A DNA stretch of 64,000 nucleotides from Gemmatimonas sp. UBA7669 (GCF_002483225.1 NZ_DLHL01000006.1:1-64000); one strand, 5' to 3'; shown: positions 36,613-44,798, counted from the stretch's first letter. Translations and numbers: made by a program. Notes: generated from the sequence alone by a model not told the origin.

Positions 36613-38151
36613 ATGAGTCTGTACGCTCGGCCCGTCGAAAGCGATCCCGAAATGAATCCCACGAACGTGGGGGGCACCTCAGGTCCCCGCCGTTCGGACC
36701 CGTTCCGCGTGCTCCGCACCCACCGGAACTTCCGCCTGTTCTGGACAGGCCAGACGGCGTCGCTGGTCGGCACCTGGATGCAGACCATGGCCGTGGGCTG
36801 GCTCTCACTCGAACTCTCCAACTCGGCTTTCGTGGTGGGCCTGGTGGCCAGCATGGGGGCTCTCCCCATCGTGCTCTTCAGCATGCACGCGGGCGCGCTG
36901 GTGGACCGGGGCAACAAACTGCGCATCGTGCGCATCACGCAGACGCTGTTTCTGCTCCAGGCGCTGGTGCTCTTTGGCGTGACGCTCAGCGGCCATGTGA
37001 CGGTGGGGCTGCTGCTGGGGCTGTCGCTGGTGCAGGGGACCTTGAGCGCGGTGGAGATCCCGGCGCGGCAGAGCCTGATCATTCAGCTGGTGGGACGGGA
37101 GGACCTGCAGCCGGCCATTGCGCTCAATTCGAGCGGGTTCAATCTGGCGCGGGTGGTGGGGCCGGCGGTGGGGGGAGCGGTCATCGGGAAGCTCGGCATT
37201 GCGTGGTGTTTTGGGCTCAATGCCTTGTCATTCGGGTGGGTATTGTGGGGGTTGGCGCGGGTAAGAACAGCAAACAGCGAAACGGCAAACGGCGAAACAG
37301 CAAACCGCGACAGCGGTGGGTCGACAGCCGCGGGGTTCGAAACGGCCAACGGCGATAGCGCGGCCCCGGAAGCCTTTGCGCCGGAAGCCATTGGGGCAGA
37401 AGCCTCAACGGCAGGGACTGGGGTTGGGGCTTCTGGGGTTGGGGCTTCCGAGCATGAAGGCATCCGGCGTGAGGGCTCTCGCGGTTTGCCGTTTCGCAGT
37501 AGGCTCTCGGTGCCCGGCTATCGCAGTTTGCTGGTCCAGCTCTCCGCGACCAACCGCAGCGCATGGGACGGCCTTCGGTACCTCGCCCTCCCCGGTCCCG
37601 TGCGCGAGCTGCTGCTGCTCGTCACCATCGGCGCCATACTCGGCGGTCCCTTCATTGCCCTCATGCCCGTGGTGGCGCGGGAGCAGTTGGGGCTCGGGGC
37701 AGAGGGCTACGGCGCCATGCTGGCCATGGTCGGAATCGGGGGACTGATCGGCGCCCTGCTCGTGGCCGGCCCGGTGTCGCACAAACCCCATAGGGGGCGC
37801 GTGCTCATCGGGGCAGCGCTGGCCTTTCCGCTGCTGCTGCTGGCCTTTGCCCTTACGCGCACCCCATGGCTGGCCTATGCGCTGCTGCTGCTCACGGGCA
37901 TGGCCATGATCATGTTCAACTCGCTCAGCAATGGCGTGCTGCAGTTGCTGGTGGACGAGCGCTATCGCGGCCGTCTGATGGCGTTCTATTCGCTGGTGTT
38001 TGTGGGGCTGTCGCAGGCCGTGGGCGCATTGGCGCTGGGCGCACTGGCGCGGCTCATCGGGGGAGGGGAGGCGATTGCGGCCTGTGCCTTGGTGCTGGCC
38101 GTGGCGTCGGGGGCGGCGTGGAGGCGGGGAATGTTCTGGCGGGTGGTCTAA
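36613..38151 (+). CDS. MFS transporter (EntS/DUF894-like) with an in-frame repeat insertion
   Basis: A 512-residue major facilitator with 11-12 membrane segments; NFRLFWTGQTASLVGTWMQTMAVGWL is the characteristic first helix of EntS-like exporters, and WLAYALLLLTGMAMIMFNS lies in the second half. Between helix 6 and helix 7 the cytoplasmic loop is swollen by some 85 residues (about 218-300). This stretch begins with five-residue repeats (TANSE, TANGE, TANRD) and is encoded by one copy of the palindromic repeat element described at 37262-37540. The reading frame is intact across it. Substrate unknown; relatives export siderophores or drugs. The element copy directly after the stop is a separate insertion. 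Confidence 0.88.
   Translation: MSLYARPVESDPEMNPTNVGGTSGPRRSDPFRVLRTHRNFRLFWTGQTASLVGTWMQTMAVGWLSLELSNSAFVVGLVASMGALPIVLFSMHAGALVDRGNKLRIVRITQTLFLLQALVLFGVTLSGHVTVGLLLGLSLVQGTLSAVEIPARQSLIIQLVGREDLQPAIALNSSGFNLARVVGPAVGGAVIGKLGIAWCFGLNALSFGWVLWGLARVRTANSETANGETANRDSGGSTAAGFETANGDSAAPEAFAPEAIGAEASTAGTGVGASGVGASEHEGIRREGSRGLPFRSRLSVPGYRSLLVQLSATNRSAWDGLRYLALPGPVRELLLLVTIGAILGGPFIALMPVVAREQLGLGAEGYGAMLAMVGIGGLIGALLVAGPVSHKPHRGRVLIGAALAFPLLLLAFALTRTPWLAYALLLLTGMAMIMFNSLSNGVLQLLVDERYRGRLMAFYSLVFVGLSQAVGALALGALARLIGGGEAIAACALVLAVASGAAWRRGMFWRVV
37262..37540. repeat. Palindromic 15-bp-unit element, copy A (inside the MFS gene)
   Basis: The left arm has three perfect-period 15-base units (37266-37280, 37281-37295, 37296-37310; AACAGCAAACAGCGA type). 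These are followed by CGGAAGCC-type modules, a GGGACTGGGGTTGGGG centre near 37415-37445, and a partly matching right arm with GGTTTGCCGTTTCGC near 37482-37496 and CGCAGTTTGCTG near 37522-37533. The palindrome is more degraded than in the intergenic copies. It adds 15-base periods, hence five-residue repeats, to the protein. Confidence 0.85.
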
Positions 38152-38397
38152 CAGCAAACGGCGACAGCAAACAGCGGCACAGCAAACTGCGAAACGGCCA
38201 ACGGCGGCAGCCTTTACGCCAGAAGCCATTGCGCCGGAAGCCTTGAATACAGCAGCCCCAACCGCAGGTCCTGCAGTTGGGGCTGCTGTCGTCTTGGCTG
38301 CTGATGTACAGGCTTCTGGCGTTAAGGCTGCCGCCGTTGGCCGTTTCGCTGTCAGCTGTTCCGCTGTTTGCTGTGCCGCTCCTTGCTGTGCCGTCGC
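38149..38397. repeat. Palindromic 15-bp-unit element, copy B (between convergent genes)
   Basis: A long inverted repeat filling the whole gap between the MFS stop and the end of the TonB receptor gene. The core stem is 38250-38268 against 38270-38288, 18 of 19 pairs with a one-base loop. Further out, the 37 bases at 38191-38227 match the right arm near 38310-38346 with one mismatch, and 15-base units make up the ends. As RNA it would be a giant hairpin for both convergent genes. Confidence 0.92.
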
Positions 38398-40512
38398 TCA
38401 ACCCAAAGTGAGGCCAAACCGCAGCGTCCTTCCCGGCTGCGGCAACCCGCACTGATCGTACACCGTCGCGTTGCTCACATTGTCCATGGCCACCAGCGCC
38501 GTGAGTCGCTGCAGCAGTCCGCGTCCGCGCAAGGCAAACGTGCGCGTGAGGGCCGCATCGCCGACGGTCTGTGCGTCGAGCTTCACCTGGCGCCCCAAGT
38601 CCGGATGCTGGCAGTACTGCGCGCCCGTGTAGCGCGTCATCGCACTCGCGCGAATGCCCTTCATGAGCGGCGAGATGAATGCCAGCGACGCGCGCTGCTC
38701 GGGATTGTGCTCCGCGAAGCGGTCGCTCGCATTGGTGATGGTCTGGTCCTGCACACGAATGCGCTGCAGCGTCACGTCGCCCGTTATCGTCGCGCCGCGC
38801 AGCGCCGCCGGGCTGTAGCTCACCAGCGCCTCGGCGCCATGACTCCTGATCTCATCGCGGTTGATGCGGCGGAACAGGCGGTTGGGCAGGGTCACACGCA
38901 CTACGGCGTCGTCGAGGCGGTGCGCAAAGCCCACGAGCTGCAACTGCAGTCCGCGCGCCGCGAAGGCACCGCCGTCGAGGGTCACGCCGCCTTCAAATCC
39001 CAGCAGGGTTTCAGGACGCAGCGTGGGGTTCGGGTCAAAGCGATTGAGCGCGCCGCTGTAGAGTTCACGCAGCGCGGCAAAACGCGCGCGCTCGCTGGCC
39101 GACGCGTGCAGGCGAATGCCATCGTTGATGCGCAGCGTGGTGCCCAGGCGCCAGCCGGTTTGTGTGAGGGTGCCCAGCGACTCGCGTCCGCCGGTGCGCG
39201 GTGTGCTGGCGCGGTCGTGCACCACGCCGCCGCTGAACAGCACCCGCTCGTGCACCGGGATGTCGAGCTCCGTGCCCACGCTGGTGAGACGCTGCTCGTA
39301 GCGTGTGGCCACCGAGGCGGGGTTCTGCGCGGCCATGGTTTCGTCGTACCGCACGCGACTGTCGGTGGCCGCGACACGCAGTTGCAGGTTGCCGGGCAAC
39401 GAGTGCGTGCCCTCAATGCGCGCGATGTCGGTGGTTTCCGCACCCAGTTCGAGCGCGGTCACGGTGGCGTAGTCGCGATTGGCGTAGGTCTCGATTTCGA
39501 GATCCTGCGTGGTGCGTCCCACACTCGCTGACAGCGTGCCGTAGCCCAGTGGCGTCTGACGCACGCCGGTGCCCGCGGTCAGCAGACCCAATGCGCGCGA
39601 CTGCGCCGGGTAGCGCCAGTAACGCGGCGACGCGATGTGCTGCTCGGGGGCCACGCCACGTTCAGCCGTATAGCCGGTGGCGGTGAGTCCCACATAGGCG
39701 CCGTCCGCATTGTCCCACCTGAGCGCCGCAAAACCGTCGAGCTGTGATTGATCGGTGTTGGTGCGCAGCCGCGTATTGCGCAAATCACCCGGATCGGCCG
39801 CGCCACCAGTCAGACCATTGCCCGGGTTGCCGCCCGATCGCGCGAAGCCGTCACGCGCACGCGACGATACGCCGCCGCGCACCCGCAGCGTGCCGTTGCC
39901 CAGGACGAAAGGCTGCGAGAGATTGGCTGAGAGCACACGGCTGCCGTACTGATCGATGCCCGTGCCCAGTGTGGCGCTGCGCGAGAGCGGCGCCATGCCA
40001 CCAGCGCGTCTGGGCAGCGGGGCATTGAGGTCGAGACGAATGACACCACCCAGGGTGTTCGCGCCGCCCAGCAGGGTGGCGAGACCGCGCACCACCGTGA
40101 TCTGCTCGATGCCGGTGGTGGGCAGAATGGACGGGTCCATGCGTGAGTCCCATCCCACCGAGAGCGGCAGGCCGTCCAGCAGCACGGCTGCCTGCCGTGA
40201 GTCGCTGCCACGCACACCGATTTCCGTTTCGCCGCGTGAGTTCTGGCGCACCAGCACAAAGGCCGTCTGGCGCAGCACGTCGGCCAGCGCCGGCGCAGGC
40301 TGCAGCGGCACGGGCAGCGAATCGGGACGGATGACCACGGCCGTGGCGCCGCCCGTCACCGAGGGCGCGCGGCTGCCGCGCACCGCCATGGGCTCGATGC
40401 GTCGGGCGGAGGTGTCGGGTGTGCTGCGCTTGGCGTCACGCTGCTGCGCGCCAAGCGCGGCAGGCAGCAACAGGGTCAGCAGGACGGGGGGGAGAACCGA
40501 AGGTCGGCGCAT
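38398..40512 (-). CDS. TonB-dependent outer-membrane receptor
   Basis: A 704-residue receptor with a signal peptide (PPVLLTLLLPAALGAQ), a plug domain at about residues 70-190 (DVLRQTAFVLVRQNSRGETEIGVRG, AAVLLDGLPL, IEQITVVRGLATLLGGANTLGGVIRL) and a C-terminal barrel ending LRFGLTLG. It imports a scarce ligand across the outer membrane using TonB energy. Length and plug resemble the siderophore/cobalamin class; the ligand cannot be told. The gene has no partner permease nearby. It ends inside the edge of repeat copy B. Confidence 0.9.
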   Translation of the reverse strand: MRRPSVLPPVLLTLLLPAALGAQQRDAKRSTPDTSARRIEPMAVRGSRAPSVTGGATAVVIRPDSLPVPLQPAPALADVLRQTAFVLVRQNSRGETEIGVRGSDSRQAAVLLDGLPLSVGWDSRMDPSILPTTGIEQITVVRGLATLLGGANTLGGVIRLDLNAPLPRRAGGMAPLSRSATLGTGIDQYGSRVLSANLSQPFVLGNGTLRVRGGVSSRARDGFARSGGNPGNGLTGGAADPGDLRNTRLRTNTDQSQLDGFAALRWDNADGAYVGLTATGYTAERGVAPEQHIASPRYWRYPAQSRALGLLTAGTGVRQTPLGYGTLSASVGRTTQDLEIETYANRDYATVTALELGAETTDIARIEGTHSLPGNLQLRVAATDSRVRYDETMAAQNPASVATRYEQRLTSVGTELDIPVHERVLFSGGVVHDRASTPRTGGRESLGTLTQTGWRLGTTLRINDGIRLHASASERARFAALRELYSGALNRFDPNPTLRPETLLGFEGGVTLDGGAFAARGLQLQLVGFAHRLDDAVVRVTLPNRLFRRINRDEIRSHGAEALVSYSPAALRGATITGDVTLQRIRVQDQTITNASDRFAEHNPEQRASLAFISPLMKGIRASAMTRYTGAQYCQHPDLGRQVKLDAQTVGDAALTRTFALRGRGLLQRLTALVAMDNVSNATVYDQCGLPQPGRTLRFGLTLG

Positions 40513-40595
40513 GCGGCGGGGCTGAGTACCGGCGGGGAGTGTTCAGCCCTGAAGCCTAGCGCGCGCACCTAAACGGTCGATTAATGGCCCGGCTC

Positions 40596-40720
40596 GTTAC
40601 TGACTACCACGGATTCCGCGGACAACAAAGGAAACCACAGGAAAGCACCTCCGAAGACAAGGAGACGCTGTCTTCCTGTTGTTTCCGCGTGTTGTCCGCG
40701 CAATCCGTGGTAATCAGTAC
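40596..40720. repeat. Long hairpin of the CCGCG/ATCCGTGG type
   Basis: An imperfect inverted repeat: 40596-40645 pairs with 40672-40720 at roughly 42 of 49 positions around a loop of about 26 bases. Arms read TACCACGGATT then CGCGGACAACA, and CCACAGGAA/TTCCTGTTG. It sits between the start of the TonB receptor gene and the end of the MoxR-like gene, and could terminate transcription of the latter. It is related in flavour to the hairpins at 43985 and 50770. Confidence 0.85.
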
Positions 40721-40741
40721 AGCCGATGCCCGCCGAGCGAA

Positions 40742-42187
40742 TCAGTACTCGTCGCGCTTGCGGCGCGATTCGCGCTCCGGCCGCGTGTACATGCCCACGT
40801 CGGAGCGCGAGATGCGCCGCCGCGCCACGAGCGCCTCGAGCACGAGCTCGCAGGCCACCACCACCAGCGCATCGTCGTCGCGCGGCGCGAGACCCACGGC
40901 CGTGACGAGATCGACGAGGCCGGGCACCAGATCAAAGCCCTTGCGCACCAGATCCACCGCCATGTCATCGGCGATCTGCAGCAGGTTGCCCTGCTCGAAC
41001 CAGATCACGATGCTGTCGGTGTCGAGATCACCGGCGCGCGCTTCGAGAGTGGCGTGACAGGCGCGGCGAATGAGTTCGCGCGCGATGGCCGCCGCACCCA
41101 CGAGTTCACCCTCGTACTCGAGCTCCATCTTGCCGGTGATGGCCGGCAGCGCCGCATACACGTCGCCCAGACGCGGCACGGCCTCACGATCGCCCTGACG
41201 CAGCGCGCGGGACTCGGCGTTGGACACCACGTTCTCGAGTGTGGTGATGGGCATGCGCTGCGACACCCCACTGCGCTTGTCGATGCGCTTGTCTTCGCGC
41301 GCCTCGAAGGCCACACGCTCCACCACTTCCGACACGAGATCGGGCACACGGATCTCCACGCTGCCCGTGCGTGCCGTCCACGCTTCCTGCTTCGTGATGG
41401 CCACGCCCAGGTCCACATCTTCCGGATAGTGCGTGATGATTTCGCTGCCGATGCGATCCTTGAGCGGCGTGATGATCTTGCCGCGCGCCGTGTAGTCTTC
41501 CGGGTTGGCGGTGAAGCAGAGCAGCACATCGAGTGCAAGACGCACCGGATAGCCTTTGATCTGCACATCGCCTTCCTGCATGATGTTGAACAGGCCCACC
41601 TGCACCTTGCCGGCGAGATCGGGCAGTTCGTTGAGCGCGAAGATACCGCGATTGGCGCGCGGCAACATGCCGTAGTGGATGGTCAGCTCGTCGCTCAGCA
41701 GATGCCCACCACGCGCGGCCTTGATGGGGTCCACGTCACCGATGATGTCGGCCACAGTGACGTCGGGCGTGGCCAGCTTCTCCACGTAGCGCTGCTCGCG
41801 GGCCACCCAGGCAATGGGCGTGTCGTCGCCGTGCTCGTCGATGAGCAGACGCGCATACCGGCTGATGGGGCGGAACGGGTCGTCGTTGACCTCACTGCCC
41901 GCCACCACCGGCATGGCTTCGTCGAGCAGGGTCATGAGCGCACGCAGAATGCGCGACTTGGCCTGACCACGCAGCCCGAGCAGGATGAAGTTGTGCCGCG
42001 CCAGCAGGGCGTTGACGATCTGCGGCATGACCGAGTCTTCATAGCCCAGCACGCCGCGGAACAGCGGGCCGCCATCCTGCAGGCGGGCGATGAGGTTGCG
42101 GCGGATTTCTTCCTTCACGGATCCGGGCCGATTGGCGGCGTAGCCGGAACGTTTCAGGGCGCCCAGGGTGTCAGGAAGTCGCGTCAC
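40742..42187 (-). CDS. MoxR/magnesium-chelatase-like AAA ATPase
   Basis: A 481-residue AAA+ protein. The P-loop is unusual: GLRGQAKS at 71-78, with Ala where Walker A usually has the second Gly. It also contains GIFALNELPDLAGKVQVGLFNIMQEGDVQIKGY (Walker B-like Asn-Glu instead of Asp-Glu, then sensor helices) and LLCFTANPEDYTARGKIITPLKDRIG (sensor 1 and arginine-finger region), as in ChlI-type chelatase subunits. It most likely acts with the VWA protein at 35314-36588 to remodel or insert a cofactor into an unknown target. The two genes are separated by an MFS and a TonB gene here. Confidence 0.85.
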   Translation of the reverse strand: MTRLPDTLGALKRSGYAANRPGSVKEEIRRNLIARLQDGGPLFRGVLGYEDSVMPQIVNALLARHNFILLGLRGQAKSRILRALMTLLDEAMPVVAGSEVNDDPFRPISRYARLLIDEHGDDTPIAWVAREQRYVEKLATPDVTVADIIGDVDPIKAARGGHLLSDELTIHYGMLPRANRGIFALNELPDLAGKVQVGLFNIMQEGDVQIKGYPVRLALDVLLCFTANPEDYTARGKIITPLKDRIGSEIITHYPEDVDLGVAITKQEAWTARTGSVEIRVPDLVSEVVERVAFEAREDKRIDKRSGVSQRMPITTLENVVSNAESRALRQGDREAVPRLGDVYAALPAITGKMELEYEGELVGAAAIARELIRRACHATLEARAGDLDTDSIVIWFEQGNLLQIADDMAVDLVRKGFDLVPGLVDLVTAVGLAPRDDDALVVVACELVLEALVARRRISRSDVGMYTRPERESRRKRDEY

Positions 42188-42312
42188 AGGTTCAAAATGG
42201 TGAGAAGTGGAGCGCCGATCCGGGGACCAGCGCCTTCCGGAGTTGAGAAAATGCTTGGGGTGTAACGCTTTGCAGATCGCAGCCTGAAGTGATTCTTAGC
42301 ACCACCTTTCAC

Positions 42313-42340
42313 TTGACAGGGTGTGACCTGACCGTAGTTT
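42313..42340 (+). promoter_or_regulatory. Sigma-70 promoter of the small lipoprotein gene
   Basis: TTGACA (42313-42318) and TAGTTT (42335-42340) with a 16-base spacer. The -35 box is perfect and the -10 box has four of six consensus bases. Transcription would start near 42347. Confidence 0.55.
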
Positions 42341-42352
42341 GGAGGTGCAAGA

Positions 42353-42414
42353 TCCCCGTCGGCACATCCGCCGAGGGGGCCGTGCGCTTTTCTGGCCGCA
42401 CGGCGCAAACACCG
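42353..42414 (+). other. Two hairpins in the leader of the small lipoprotein mRNA
   Basis: CCCCgTCGGC pairs with GCCGAgGGGG (42353-42378), and GCCGTGCG pairs with CGCACGGC (about 42388-42413). Both lie between the predicted transcription start and the ATG at 42433. They might stabilise the short mRNA or act as a regulatory leader. Confidence 0.5.
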
Positions 42415-42432
42415 CCCCGTTGAGGTTTCTCC

Positions 42433-42624
42433 ATGAAGCGCATCGCCCTCGTCGCTGCTGCCCTCGTTCTCGCCGCCTGCTCCGCCAAGGAAGAGGCGCC
42501 CGCCGCTGACTCGGCGATGGCTGCTCCGGCCGCCGCCGCCCCGGCCACGGATTCGGCCATGATGGCTCCGCCGGCTGACTCGATGGCCACGGATTCCACG
42601 GCTGACACGACCAAGAAGATGTAA
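42433..42624 (+). CDS. Small Ala/Pro-rich lipoprotein
   Basis: A 63-residue protein with a lipoprotein signal peptide (KRIALVAAALVLAAC, Cys16 as the lipid site). The rest is low-complexity and unstructured, rich in Ala, Asp, Ser, Met and Pro, with repeated TDSAM/ADSMATDS-like pieces and a Lys-Lys-Met end. It has its own promoter, a GAGG ribosome-binding site and a strong terminator, so it is a true single-gene unit. Such tiny envelope lipoproteins are often abundant; no function can be assigned. Confidence 0.8.
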   Translation: MKRIALVAAALVLAACSAKEEAPAADSAMAAPAAAAPATDSAMMAPPADSMATDSTADTTKKM

Positions 42625-42648
42625 TTCGAGACCCTTCGGGGTTTTGAG

Positions 42649-42687
42649 CTGCGGGCGGGAGCTTCTGGCTTCCGCCCGCAGTTTTTT
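42649..42687 (+). terminator. Rho-independent terminator
   Basis: A GC-rich stem, CTGCGGGCGG (42649-42658) with CCGCCCGCAG (42672-42681), an inner AGC/GCT pairing, and six T after it. It serves the lipoprotein gene; its T-run overlaps the stop of ygfZ, which converges from the other side. Confidence 0.93.
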
Positions 42688-43789
42688 ATCCGGCCGCTTC
42701 GGTCGTGGCTTCATCGAATGGCAGCGCCACCACCGTCGCGGAAATGCTGCCGTTGCTTCCCGTCACCTGCACCGTGTCGCCAGGCGCGACCTCGCGACGG
42801 ATCATGGCCATGGCAATGGCGCCGAGCCGCGGCGAGACCACGGTACTGCGTACGTCACCCACGTCCTTGCCGGTGCCGTCCAGCACACGCGCGTGCTGTG
42901 GCAGCACCTCCTGTGCGGTGAGTCCCCGCAGATGGCGATTGACATGCCCACGGAAATGCACACGCGCGACGGTCTCCTGTCCGGTGTAGCAGCCCTTGGT
43001 GAACGAGATGGCACCGAGCATGTCGAGATTGGCTTCCTGCGGGATGGTGTTCTCGTCCATGTCCACCCCGTAGGCGGGTCGGCCGCCCTCAATGCGTGCC
43101 ACGTTCCACACCGCCCGACTGCCGCGACGGTAGCTGGAGGCCTGCACGAAACGCGAGAGTGTTTCGCGATCTTCTGCGCGGGCGAGTACGACGAAGCCCG
43201 GCAGTGCCCCCATGACCGGCGCGCGAATGAGCCGCACGGTGATGCCATCCACGCTCCACGGGGCGTGTCCCCACACGGGCCACGCGTCCAGCTTCGCGAT
43301 ACGCTCCTGCAACGCGCCGCCGGGGGCATCCGGTTCCGAGCGGGCGCTGTTCTCGCTGCCGAGGCGCGCCACGGCGTCGGCGGCCATTTGGCCGTACACC
43401 AGCCAGGTGGCCCAGGACTCGTGGTCGTCGTGCACCTTGGCGAGTCGCGGATTGATGTACTTGCGCGCCATGCTCAGCCAGGCCTCGGCGCAGTCGCGAA
43501 TGACCGTGCAGAGGAAGGTCTCGTCGTCGAGGCGCGCGACGTACATGTCGCAGACCACCTTGCCCTTGGGCGTGAGCGCAACGGCGTGCAGGCCGCGTCC
43601 CACCTCGAGCGCGGCCACGTCGTTGGTGACGAGCCCGTTCAGCGCTTCGGCGGCCTTGGGGCCGGCAATGGTGCTCCAATGGTTCTGCGCCTCGAACCAC
43701 ACGGCGCGGCGACGGAGGTCGTGGTAGGCCTCCACGTCGTCTGCGCCAAGCGGCGCCGGATAGAGCAGGTCGGTCGAGTCGATGGGCAT
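42686..43789 (-). CDS. ygfZ: Folate-binding Fe-S repair protein YgfZ
   Basis: A 367-residue protein of the GcvT-like fold with the diagnostic YgfZ motif KGCYTGQE (TKGCYTGQETVARVHFRG) holding the essential Cys. Family members bind tetrahydrofolate and help maintain certain Fe-S enzymes. Other visible blocks are LNGLVTNDVAALEVGRG and AVALTPKGKVVCDMYV at the N-terminus and a C-terminal barrel (GAIAMAMIRREVAPGD). It stands alone, with its end meeting the lipoprotein terminator. Confidence 0.92.
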   Translation of the reverse strand: MPIDSTDLLYPAPLGADDVEAYHDLRRRAVWFEAQNHWSTIAGPKAAEALNGLVTNDVAALEVGRGLHAVALTPKGKVVCDMYVARLDDETFLCTVIRDCAEAWLSMARKYINPRLAKVHDDHESWATWLVYGQMAADAVARLGSENSARSEPDAPGGALQERIAKLDAWPVWGHAPWSVDGITVRLIRAPVMGALPGFVVLARAEDRETLSRFVQASSYRRGSRAVWNVARIEGGRPAYGVDMDENTIPQEANLDMLGAISFTKGCYTGQETVARVHFRGHVNRHLRGLTAQEVLPQHARVLDGTGKDVGDVRSTVVSPRLGAIAMAMIRREVAPGDTVQVTGSNGSISATVVALPFDEATTEAAG

Positions 43790-44228
43790 GGTTGGAAATC
43801 TATCGACCTGCAGCCAAGAAACGACTGACCTTGCCTTCCTCCTCTGCGCCCTCTGCGTCCTCGTTCCCTCTGCGTGAGCTGTTCACGATCCGGCTGCACC
43901 GACCGACCTCGCGGCCTACGCGAGATCGTCAACCGCTCACGCTGAGACAAGGAGGAAAGGAGGGCGCAGAGAGCAACTGTCTGGGTCAAACTGCCTTGTC
44001 GCGGATGACGCGGATTGGGCGGAAACCACACGGATCAGACATGAGAGCCAATCCGTGGACGATCGACTCCTCTGCGCTCTCTGCTGTTCTCCTGCAGTTC
44101 TCTGCGTGAGCGGTTGACGATCTCGCGGTAGTAACGAGTGTCGGTGCAGAAGCCGAATCGTCGAGAGCTCGCGCAGAGCAAGGCTCAAAGGCTTCGTTTC
44201 AGCGCGTACTGAAAAACATCGAAGAAGG
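43790..44228. repeat. Repeat-filled intergenic region (CTCTGCG and CCGCG families)
   Basis: Nearly 440 bases without a gene. An inverted repeat lies at 43868-43890 / 43924-43946 (20 of 23 pairs), flanked by a matching outer pair near 43832-43855 / 43958-43977 (CTCTGCGCCCTC type). A 23-base sequence at 43920-43942 recurs perfectly inverted at 44104-44126. Between them, 43985-44037 is nearly identical to one arm of the hairpin at 50770, but its partner arm is mostly gone. These appear to be two different hairpin families, one placed inside the other. Confidence 0.85.
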
Positions 44229-44798
44229 TCAAGGATCGACTGCCGGTAGAGGGGGACGAGCGGTAAGGTCATGTACCTGACGTTGCGCACTGGCAACTCC
44301 AAGTCGGTTCAACCGCTCGTCGATGTGCTGCCAACTGCGGTCGAAACTGCTGCCGGCGCCACGAGGCGGGTCGTCGGCGCAGCGCAGCAAGCTGACCTGT
44401 GTGTCGAGCCCACTCAGCGCCAAGAGCGGCTCGACATGACGGCGTTCGCTGTCGCTGCGCAGCACGACACGATGGCCCGCCGCCACGGCATCGCGCAGCG
44501 CCGCGAGTCCCTCAGGCACGAGGGGCACACCATGCGCGATGATGCCGGCGTAAAGACGCTGCGCGCGCAGCAGCACAAGGTCGTGTCGTGTGAAATCCTG
44601 TGGCGTCGGGTCGAGCTGCTGCAGGGCCTCGGCCATGGCGCGGCCGGGCAGCGCGTCGCGCACGAGCTCTTCGGCGATGGGCATACCCTCTGCAGCCAGC
44701 GCTTCATGCAGCGCCGCCGTGCGCGCAGGCAGGGTGTCGAACAGCACGCCGTCAAATGCGAGAATGACTGCGTGCTGGACGGGTGGGCCGGCGTTCAC
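44229..44798 (-). CDS. HAD-like protein, predicted inactive (nucleophile Asp missing)
   Basis: A 189-residue protein with HAD-hydrolase layout: motif I VILAFDGVLFDTLPAR, a cap helix region (ALHEALAAEGMPIAEELVRDALPG) and RVVLRSDSERRHVEPLL in the place of motif II. The nucleophile position of DxD is Ala (A14), while the second Asp (D16) is kept. The start is a GTG overlapping the stop of glcF (GTGA); the much longer open frame to 45197 is antisense-like sequence. HAD phosphatases near glycolate oxidase are usually phosphoglycolate phosphatase, which this resembles, but the lost nucleophile argues against that activity. Confidence 0.7.
   Translation of the reverse strand: MNAGPPVQHAVILAFDGVLFDTLPARTAALHEALAAEGMPIAEELVRDALPGRAMAEALQQLDPTPQDFTRHDLVLLRAQRLYAGIIAHGVPLVPEGLAALRDAVAAGHRVVLRSDSERRHVEPLLALSGLDTQVSLLRCADDPPRGAGSSFDRSWQHIDERLNRLGVASAQRQVHDLTARPPLPAVDP

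Noticed and set aside
37262..37540. The MFS gene as a pseudogene split by an insertion
   Set aside because: The frame remains open throughout and both halves of the transporter are well preserved, so it is more likely a working protein with a long loop.
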